DNA of 44,401 nucleotides from Actinomycetes bacterium (GTDB taxonomy: Bacteria; Actinomycetota; Acidimicrobiia; Acidimicrobiales; RAAP-2). The DNA lies in assembly GCA_021831125.1 (NCBI GenBank), contig JAKBNI010000008.1, forward strand, positions 1 through 44,401, read 5' to 3'. This document shows, piece after piece, positions 27,651-34,707 of this stretch (the stretch's first letter is position 1; each line of letters begins with the position of its first letter). Position numbers and translations under genes: made by a program. The notes below the pieces were generated by a model. It did no database searches. It saw nothing but the letters and a program-made list of their open reading frames with translations, and was not told where the DNA came from.

Positions 27651-28345
27651 CGCGCTGCCGCGACCCCGAGCAGCTGGCGGGTGAGGTCGGGGTCGTCGAG
27701 GTCACCGACCGGTCCCTGGTGGACGACCCGGCCGTGGTCGAGGACGACCATCCGCTCGGCCAGGCGACGCACGACCGCGAGGTTCTGCTCGACGAGCAGG
27801 ATGGTCGAGGTGGTGGCGACCCGGGCCAGGGCTTCGGCGACCTCGCCGACGAGCTTGGGGGCGAGCCCCTTGGAGGGCTCGTCGACCACGAGCAGGGGCC
27901 ACCGGTTGAGCAGGACCCGGGCGATGGCGAGCATCTGCTGCTGACCTCCCGAGAGCGACCCGGCCCGCTGGCGGACCCGGGCCGCGAGGTCGGGGAAGAG
28001 GGCGAACGCGTCGTCGTAGGCCGGGGCCTCGACGCGCTCGGCCAGGCGGAGGTTCTCGGCGACGGTGAGCCCGGCGAAGACGTCGCGATCCTCGGGCACG
28101 TAGCCCACCCCCAGGCGGGCGATCCGGTGCACCGCGAGACCCCGGGTGTCGTGGCCGAGGACGCGCACGACGCCGGTGTGGGCGGCGAGGCCCATGACGG
28201 CGCGCAGGGTCGTCGTCTTGCCCACGCCGTTGCGCCCGAGGAGCGCGGTGACGCCCCCGGTGGGGACGCTGAACGAGACGCCCTGGAGCACGTGGGAGCC
28301 GCCGAGGCTCACGTGGACGTCGTCGAGCTCGATCGCGTGGCTCAC
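27647..28345 (-). CDS. livF: ABC transporter ATP-binding protein (LivF family)
   Basis: Walker A LLGRNGVGKTT; signature LSGGQQQM; Walker B PLLVVDEPSKGLAP. Confidence 0.94.
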   Translation of the reverse strand: MSHAIELDDVHVSLGGSHVLQGVSFSVPTGGVTALLGRNGVGKTTTLRAVMGLAAHTGVVRVLGHDTRGLAVHRIARLGVGYVPEDRDVFAGLTVAENLRLAERVEAPAYDDAFALFPDLAARVRQRAGSLSGGQQQMLAIARVLLNRWPLLVVDEPSKGLAPKLVGEVAEALARVATTSTILLVEQNLAVVRRLAERMVVLDHGRVVHQGPVGDLDDPDLTRQLLGVAAAR

Positions 28346-29112
28346 AGCGCTTGACCCAGGTAGGCCCGCTGGACCTCGTCGTTGGCGATGACCTCGTCGG
28401 GCGTGCCGTGGGCGAGGAGCCGCCCCGAGTCGAGCACGGCGATCGTCTCGGCCAGGCCGACGACGACCGACATGTGGTGCTCGATCAAGACGACCGTCCG
28501 GCCCTGGCGAGCCAGGCCGCCGATGAGGTCGGTCAGGGGCTCGACGTTCTCGGTGTTCACCCCGGCCATCGGCTCGTCGAGCAGGAGGGTGCGGGCGTCG
28601 GAGGCGATGAGGATCGCGAGCTCGAGCTTGCGCTTGTCCCCGTGGGAGAGGGCGCCGGCCGGGCGCGCGGCGAGGGGGCCGAGTCCGACGGCGGCGAGGG
28701 CCTCGCTCGCGACGCGCGTGGCCTCGTCACTGGCTCGAGGGCGGTGCCAGAACCCTCGGACGGTGCCGTGGCGCGCCTCGGCGGCGAGGCGGGCGTTCTC
28801 GAGCACGCTCAGCGTCGGAAAGAGGCTCGAGGTCTGGAAGGTGCGCCCGACGCCCAGGCGGGCCCGCGCGACCGCGCCGAGGGCGGTGACGTCGCGCCCG
28901 GCGAGCTCGATGGTCCCGGCGCTCGGGCGAAGGATGCCGCTCAACAGGTTGAGCAGGGTCGACTTGCCGGCCCCGTTGGGGCCGATGACCCCGAGGCAGT
29001 GGCCCGCGGGGACCTCGAGGTCGACGTCGGCGAGGATCTGGGCGCCGCCGACGCGAAACCCCAGACCCCGGGCGGTGAGGGCCGGGGTCTGGGGTTCGTC
29101 GCGTGCGGTCAT
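28342..29112 (-). CDS. livG: ABC transporter ATP-binding protein (LivG family)
   Basis: Walker A GPNGAGKSTLLNLLSGILRPSAG; LSHGDKRKLELAI; LLLDEPMAGVN; VVLIEHHMSVVVGLAETI. Confidence 0.94.
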   Translation of the reverse strand: MTARDEPQTPALTARGLGFRVGGAQILADVDLEVPAGHCLGVIGPNGAGKSTLLNLLSGILRPSAGTIELAGRDVTALGAVARARLGVGRTFQTSSLFPTLSVLENARLAAEARHGTVRGFWHRPRASDEATRVASEALAAVGLGPLAARPAGALSHGDKRKLELAILIASDARTLLLDEPMAGVNTENVEPLTDLIGGLARQGRTVVLIEHHMSVVVGLAETIAVLDSGRLLAHGTPDEVIANDEVQRAYLGQAL

Positions 29113-29140
29113 GTCCCGATGATTCCAGGTTCCCCCGGGA

Positions 29141-30346
29141 TCAGCCGAAGTGGGCCGCGATCGGCGGGGCGGTGGTGGTCGCCGACAGCGTGGCGGTCGT
29201 GACGGGCACGTAGTCGCCGGTGACCGACTGGACGAGGGTCACGAGGAACATCGGCTGGAGCATCGCGTGGTCCGACTTGCGGATGGTCTGGATCCCCTTG
29301 GGGGCTTGGAACGTCCAGCCCTCGAGCGACTTGATCATCTTGGCGACGTTCGTGCCGTTGCCCCCCGCCAGCGCGTGGACCGCCATCTCGGACCAGACGA
29401 AGCCGTCGGCCGCGAACAGGTCGGGCACCGTGTGGTACTGGGCGCGCTCGCGCGAGATGAGGAAGTTGTTCACGGCGTTCTTCGGGGACTGGTAGTTGTA
29501 CAGCGAGATGTAGTGGAACTTGAGTCCCGCGGTCCCGTAGAACTTGTAGGTCGCGATGTTCGCCAGCCCGGTGATCACCGCGGCGCTGGAGAAGACGCCC
29601 GCCTGATCGAGCGCCTGGGCGAGCGCCGCGCCGGTGGTGCCGGCCCAGGCGAGGAAGACGACGTTGGGCTTGTCCTGGGCGACCTGGAGGGCCACCGGGG
29701 TGAAGTCGGTCGTGGTGAGGGGCACCGCGATCGGGGTCACCGTGTCACCCATGGCCTGGAAGGCCTTGGTGGCGTCGGCGATGTAGGACTGGCCGAACGC
29801 GTAGTCCTGAGCGAGCACCACCACGTTCTTGCCCTTGCCGAGGGCCTTGATGTAGCCCTCGGAGGCGGTGACGTCCTGGTAGGCCTGGCGCCCCGAGCGG
29901 AACGTGTAGCGGTTGATGCCGGTGAGCTGGTCGTCGGCGGCGGCCCCCGAGATGTAGAGGACCTTGTTCTGGGCCGCGAGCGGCGCCAGCTCGTCGGCGA
30001 TGCCCGAGTCGGCCGTGCCGCCGATGATCTTGTAGCCGGCCCCGACGAGGCTCTTGAAGTCGGTCGCGGCCGTGGTCGGGTTGTCCTGGTTGTCGTCGAT
30101 GGTCAGCTTGATCGGGTGGCCGTTGACCTTCATGGTGCCCTTGGTGGCGTACTGCAGGCCGATCTGCATCCCCTGCAGCCACTCCTGCACGTAGGCCGAG
30201 TAGATGCCGGTCTTCTCGGTCACGATGCCGAGCTTGTAGGGCGCGGCCTTGGCGGCGCCGGCGGTGGGCCCCGCGACCAGCGCGATGCCCAGGGTCGCGG
30301 TGGCCAGGGCCAACGGGCCCGCCACCCAACGAGTGATCTTCCTCAT
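29141..30346 (-). CDS. livK: substrate-binding protein of a Liv-type ABC transporter
   Basis: Signal peptide MRKITRWVAGPLALATATLGIALVAGPTAGAAKA; periplasmic ligand-binding fold (YKLGIVTEKTGIYSAYVQEWLQGMQIGLQYA); SD-like GGAGGACCTATG. Confidence 0.92.
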   Translation of the reverse strand: MRKITRWVAGPLALATATLGIALVAGPTAGAAKAAPYKLGIVTEKTGIYSAYVQEWLQGMQIGLQYATKGTMKVNGHPIKLTIDDNQDNPTTAATDFKSLVGAGYKIIGGTADSGIADELAPLAAQNKVLYISGAAADDQLTGINRYTFRSGRQAYQDVTASEGYIKALGKGKNVVVLAQDYAFGQSYIADATKAFQAMGDTVTPIAVPLTTTDFTPVALQVAQDKPNVVFLAWAGTTGAALAQALDQAGVFSSAAVITGLANIATYKFYGTAGLKFHYISLYNYQSPKNAVNNFLISRERAQYHTVPDLFAADGFVWSEMAVHALAGGNGTNVAKMIKSLEGWTFQAPKGIQTIRKSDHAMLQPMFLVTLVQSVTGDYVPVTTATLSATTTAPPIAAHFG

Positions 30347-30477
30347 AGGTCCTCCCCCCGTGTCCCCCACGGGCACGGCAGCCGAAGTCAAGCAGAGTCG
30401 GAGATAAATGTCAAGTGAATCGCCTCTCATATTTGCGCTACTCTGCACACGGGCCCGCAGGGGATCGGGCCGCGAGG

Positions 30478-31725
30478 ATGGGGGGCGAGGTGGCGCTGGA
30501 ACCACGGGGAGAGTTGGGCGAGGCCGGCTTCGAACCCTCGCGCGTCGAGCGGATCCGCGACTACTTCGACGGCTTCGTCGAGGCCGGACGCGTCGCGGGC
30601 TGGCTCGTGACCCTGAGTCGCGGGGGGAGTCTCCTCTGGAGCGCCCGGGGAGGACAGCGCGACCGCGAGAGCGCGCTACCCGTCGAGGACGACACGATCT
30701 GGCGGCTCTACTCGATGACCAAGCCGGTGACGGCGGTCTGCGCGATGATGCTCTACGAGGAGGGCGCCTTCGACCTCAACGACGAGGTGTCGCGCTGGAT
30801 CCCCGAGCTCGCCGAGCCGAGGGTCTACCTGGGCGGGCCGGTGGGGGCGCTGCGCACGCGCCCGGCGGCGTCGCCGATCCGGGTCCACCACCTCTTCACC
30901 CACACCGCCGGGCTCACCTACGGCTTCCAGAACACGAACCCGGTGGACGCGCTGTACCGCTCGATGGGCTACGACGAGACCCGGTGGGTCTTCCCCGAGG
31001 GCATCGACCTCGAGGGCGCCGTCACCGACTGGGCGAGCGCGCCCCTGCTGTTCGACCCGGGCACGGCCTGGAACTACTCGGTCTCGATCGACGTGCTGGG
31101 CCGGCTCATCGAGATCTGGAGCGGTGAGCGCCTCGACGCGTTCGTCGCCCGACGGCTCCTCGGGCCGCTCGCGATGTCCGACACGACCTGGTCGTGCCGC
31201 GAGGCGGACCGCGACTGGCTCGCGATGCTCTACGTCAACTTTGAGGGTCAGGCCGTCGCGGTGCCCGACCTCGCCGAGGCCGCGACCAAGCCCCCGACGC
31301 TCCTGACCGGGGGAGGGGGCCTGCTCTCGACGGCGGCGGACTACGAGCGCTTCATGGCGATGCTCGTGGGCGGCGGCGCCCTGGACGGCGTGCGCTACCT
31401 GACCGAGCGCACCGTCGGGCTGATGGGCTCGAACTTCCTCGCCGGGGGCGGCACGCTCGCCGACATGTCGTGCGACACCTTCAGCGAGGTCGGCCAGGCC
31501 GGGGTCGGCTACGGCCTGGGGGTCGCGACCATGGTGGACCCGGTCGCCAACCGGAGCCTCGTCTCACCGGGGACGATCTCCTGGGGCGGGGCGGCCTCCA
31601 CCTACTTCTGGGTGGACCGCGCCGAGGAGCTCAGTGTCGCCCTCTACGCCCAGCTCCTGCCGAGCACGAGCTACCCGTGGCGCCGGGCCCTCCAGCAGCT
31701 CGTCTACTCGTCGATGGTGGGGTAG
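30478..31725 (+). CDS. serine hydrolase, class C beta-lactamase/esterase family
   Basis: SxxK in WRLYSMTKPVTAVCAMML; VHHLFTHTAGLTYGF; TAWNYSVSIDVLGRLIE; GWGGAASTYFWVD-like C terminus. Confidence 0.9.
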   Translation: MGGEVALEPRGELGEAGFEPSRVERIRDYFDGFVEAGRVAGWLVTLSRGGSLLWSARGGQRDRESALPVEDDTIWRLYSMTKPVTAVCAMMLYEEGAFDLNDEVSRWIPELAEPRVYLGGPVGALRTRPAASPIRVHHLFTHTAGLTYGFQNTNPVDALYRSMGYDETRWVFPEGIDLEGAVTDWASAPLLFDPGTAWNYSVSIDVLGRLIEIWSGERLDAFVARRLLGPLAMSDTTWSCREADRDWLAMLYVNFEGQAVAVPDLAEAATKPPTLLTGGGGLLSTAADYERFMAMLVGGGALDGVRYLTERTVGLMGSNFLAGGGTLADMSCDTFSEVGQAGVGYGLGVATMVDPVANRSLVSPGTISWGGAASTYFWVDRAEELSVALYAQLLPSTSYPWRRALQQLVYSSMVG

Positions 31726-31758
31726 CGTCGCGGCGCCGGACCCGACGAAGGAGGCCAG

Positions 31759-32430
31759 GTGAGCGAGACCCCGAGCGCCCCGACGGGGGCCGTCGGCCCG
31801 CCGGACCTCGGCGCCCCGGCGCCCTCGCCCCGGCGCACCAAGGGGGAGCGCACCCGTCGGAAGATCCTCGACGCGGCCGAGCAGGTCTTCGCCGCCGTCG
31901 GCTACCACGAGGCCTCGATCGTGAAGATCACCGAGGCCGCCGACGTCGCCCAGGGAACCTTCTACCTCTACTTCCAGAGCAAGCTCGAGGTCTTCGAGGA
32001 GGTCGTGGCCGACTTGAACCTGCGCGTGCGCCACGCGATGAGCGAGGCGTCGCGCTCGGCGAGCAACCGTCTCGAGGCCGAGCGGCTGGGCTTCGCGGGC
32101 TTCTTCCGCTTCACCGCCGAGCACCCGGCCCTCTACCGGGTGATCCGCCAGGCCGAGTTCGTGTCGCCGCGGGCGCTGCGCAACCACTACGAGTCGATCA
32201 TCGGCAACTACGCCCCCTACCTGCGCGAGGCCATGGCCGCGGGGGAGATCGCCCCGACCGACCCCATGGTCCTCGCGTGGTCGCTCGCCGCGATCGGCGA
32301 GATGATCGGACTGCGCTGGATCCTGTGGAACGAGGAGCACGAGGTGCCCCCCGCGGTGTTCGAGCAGATGATGGTGGTCGTGTCGCGCATGCTGGGCGTG
32401 GCCCACGACCCCGACCGGGGGACCGCGTGA
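31759..32430 (+). CDS. TetR-family transcriptional regulator
   Basis: RTKGERTRRKILDAAEQVFAAVGYHEASIVKITEAADVAQGTFYLYFQSKLEVFEEVV. Confidence 0.95.
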   Translation: MSETPSAPTGAVGPPDLGAPAPSPRRTKGERTRRKILDAAEQVFAAVGYHEASIVKITEAADVAQGTFYLYFQSKLEVFEEVVADLNLRVRHAMSEASRSASNRLEAERLGFAGFFRFTAEHPALYRVIRQAEFVSPRALRNHYESIIGNYAPYLREAMAAGEIAPTDPMVLAWSLAAIGEMIGLRWILWNEEHEVPPAVFEQMMVVVSRMLGVAHDPDRGTA

Positions 32431-33962
32431 GCCGGCTGGAGTCGCGCGAGCCGCTCGAGCCCACCGTCGTGGGCCGGTGGGTGAGCGAGCGGGCTCGCCT
32501 GGCTCCCGACACCGTGGCCCTGGTGGGCTCGGAGCAGCGCTACACCTACCGAGAGATCGACGAGCTCTCGAGCGCGGTGGCGCGCGGGCTCGCCGCGCGC
32601 GGGGTCGGCCCGGGGGAGCGGGTCGCCGTGTTGAGCGAGAACCGCCCCGAGGTCGTCATCTTGCTCTTCGCGTGCGCGAAGGCCGGCGCGATCCTGTTCC
32701 CGGTCAACTGGCGGCTCACCAACGCCGAGCTCGCCCCCCAGCTGGACCTGATGGCGCCCCGGGCGTGGGTCGCCTCCGAGGCCCAGCGGGCGCGGGTCGA
32801 CGGGTCGCTGACCGACCGCTGGGGCCACCCCGACCGACTCGAATGGGTGCTGAGCGAGCTGGCCGTGGCGGGCGAGGGGTGCTCGCTCCCGACGGTCGGA
32901 GAGGACGCGGGCCTGCTCGCCATCGCGACCTCGGGCACGACCGGGCGGCCCAAGGGGGTGCTCCTCACCCACGCGAACTTCTTCTGGACGAACCTGAGCC
33001 TCGACTTCGTCGCCCCGATAACCGACTCCGACGTCGTCTTGCAGGTCCTGCCCCAGTTCCACATCGGGGGCTGGAACGTCCAGCCGATGCAGGCCTGGCT
33101 GAAGGGCGCGACGGTGCTGCTCGAGTCGTCCTTCGACGCCGGGCGCGTGCTCGACCTGATCGAGCGCGAGCGGGTCACCACGATGGCCGGGGTGCCCACC
33201 ACGTTCCTCATGATCGGCGAGCACCCCCGGTTCGCCACGGCGGACCTCTCCAGCCTGCGCCACGTGGTCGTCGGCGGGGCGGCCATGCCGGCCACCGTGG
33301 CGGCGCGCTGGAGTGAGCGCGGCGTCGCCCTGCACCAGGGCTACGGCCTCACCGAGGCCGGGCCCAACGTCTTCTGCCTCGACGCGCGCGACGCGGCCGA
33401 CCACCCCTGCACGGTGGGGCACCCGTACCCGTTCGTCGACGTGGCGCTCGTGGACCCCACCACCGGCTCGCTCGTCGAGGGGCCGGGCGAGGGCGAGCTG
33501 CACGTGCGGGGCCCGGGCGTCTTCCCGGGGTACTGGCACGACGAGGCGGCGACGACGGCCGTGCTGGTCGACGGGTGGCTGCGCACGGGGGACATCGCCT
33601 CGCGCGACGCCGAGGGGTACTACTCGATCGCCGGGCGGGTCAAGGAGATGTTCGTCTCCGGGGGCGAGAACGTCTACCCGGTCGAGGTGGAGAACGTCCT
33701 CACGTCGTTCCCGGGGGTCGTCTACGCGGCGGTGGTGGGCGTCGACCACTCCCGGTGGGGCGAGACGGGGATCGCCTACCTCGAGGTCGCCCCGGGCGAG
33801 TCGATAGACCTCGACGCCCTCGAGGCCCACTGCCGGGTGCGCCTGGCCGGCTACAAGGTGCCCACGCGCCTGGTGGTGGTGGACGAACTACCCCGCAACG
33901 CCGTGGGCAAGGTCGATAAGGCGCGCCTGCGCGCGCTCGCCTCGGCGGTGGCCCAGCCCTAG
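32427..33962 (+). CDS. acyl-CoA synthetase (AMP-binding, FadD-like)
   Basis: AIATSGTTGRPKGVLLTHAN; GYGLTEAGPNVF; GWLRTGDIASRDAEGYYSIAGRVKEMFVSGGENVYPVEVE; ELPRNAVGKVDKARLR; GTG overlaps the TetR stop. Confidence 0.94.
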   Translation: MSRLESREPLEPTVVGRWVSERARLAPDTVALVGSEQRYTYREIDELSSAVARGLAARGVGPGERVAVLSENRPEVVILLFACAKAGAILFPVNWRLTNAELAPQLDLMAPRAWVASEAQRARVDGSLTDRWGHPDRLEWVLSELAVAGEGCSLPTVGEDAGLLAIATSGTTGRPKGVLLTHANFFWTNLSLDFVAPITDSDVVLQVLPQFHIGGWNVQPMQAWLKGATVLLESSFDAGRVLDLIERERVTTMAGVPTTFLMIGEHPRFATADLSSLRHVVVGGAAMPATVAARWSERGVALHQGYGLTEAGPNVFCLDARDAADHPCTVGHPYPFVDVALVDPTTGSLVEGPGEGELHVRGPGVFPGYWHDEAATTAVLVDGWLRTGDIASRDAEGYYSIAGRVKEMFVSGGENVYPVEVENVLTSFPGVVYAAVVGVDHSRWGETGIAYLEVAPGESIDLDALEAHCRVRLAGYKVPTRLVVVDELPRNAVGKVDKARLRALASAVAQP

Positions 33963-34243
33963 GGGCGCTCGGGGTCGCCCGCGCGCAGTGCCGCCGGGAC
34001 GTGGCCGACGAGCCGGTAGAAGGGGCAGTAGCCGGTGAGCCCGGTCACGACCGTGACGAGCCCGGCGAGCACGAGGAGTGACTCGAGCCGGTAGGCCAGG
34101 ACGCCACCCGGGACGGCGAGCAGCAGGGCGCCCGCGACCACCGCGGCGAGGCCCAGGGCGACGCGCACGGTGCGCTCGCCCCGGGTCTGGTTGTGGCGCG
34201 AGTCGGTCGCCGTGGTCGGGGGATGGTGGACCGCCGTCGTCAT
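33959..34243 (-). CDS. small membrane protein, DUF2892/YgaP-like (paralog A)
   Basis: RTVRVALGLAAVVAGALLLAVPGGVLAYRLESLLVLAGLVTVVTGLTGYCPFYRLVGHVP. Confidence 0.82.
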   Translation of the reverse strand: MTTAVHHPPTTATDSRHNQTRGERTVRVALGLAAVVAGALLLAVPGGVLAYRLESLLVLAGLVTVVTGLTGYCPFYRLVGHVPAALRAGDPERP

Positions 34244-34305
34244 CGTGACCCTCCTTGGTCCTTTCGACACCCCCACGCTCGCTCGTCGGGGCCCCCACGG
34301 CCCTA

Positions 34306-34319
34306 GGGACCAAAGTCAC
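34306..34319. promoter_or_regulatory. DosR/DevR-box-like element, paralog A
   Basis: GGGACCAAAGTCAC versus DosR core GGGACTWWAGTCCC; about 62 nt from ATG 34243. Confidence 0.45.
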
Positions 34320-34337
34320 CTCGCCGCAGGGCGGGGC

Positions 34338-34604
34338 TCAGTCGCGATCGCGCAGGGACTTCGGGACGAAGCCCACCAGCGCGTAGAGCGGGCAGTACCC
34401 GGCGACGCCGGTGACGAACACGACGAGGCCCACCAGGGTGAGGATCGACTCCCAGGTGTAGGCGGCGGCCGAGCCCGCTGAGGTGAGCAGCACCACGCCG
34501 AGCACGGCGACGGCGAGGCCGAGCACGACGCGCACCACGCGGTCGGCGGTGGTCTCGTTGCGGTGGGGGTGGGTGGGTGTGTGGGAGTGGGTGGCGGTCG
34601 TCAT
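34338..34604 (-). CDS. small membrane protein, DUF2892/YgaP-like (paralog B)
   Basis: RVVRVVLGLAVAVLGVVLLTSAGSAAAYTWESILTLVGLVVFVTGVAGYCPLYALVGFVPKSLR; similar to paralog A. Confidence 0.82.
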   Translation of the reverse strand: MTTATHSHTPTHPHRNETTADRVVRVVLGLAVAVLGVVLLTSAGSAAAYTWESILTLVGLVVFVTGVAGYCPLYALVGFVPKSLRDRD

Positions 34605-34652
34605 GGCCGGCTCCTTCGGTCGAGGTCGTCGGGAACCACCGTGCCGCGTGGA

Positions 34653-34667
34653 TACCCCCTGGGGGTA
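34653..34667. promoter_or_regulatory. CsoR/CstR-like operator candidate
   Basis: TACCCCC-T-GGGGGTA, perfect inverted repeat upstream of paralog B. Confidence 0.45.
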
Positions 34668-34681
34668 GGGACCAAGGTCAC
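34668..34681. promoter_or_regulatory. DosR/DevR-box-like element, paralog B
   Basis: GGGACCAAGGTCAC, about 63 nt from ATG 34604, shares TAGGGACCAA[A/G]GTCAC with paralog A. Confidence 0.4.
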
Positions 34682-34707
34682 GAGTGCGCGACGGTCGCCG
34701 CGCCGGG

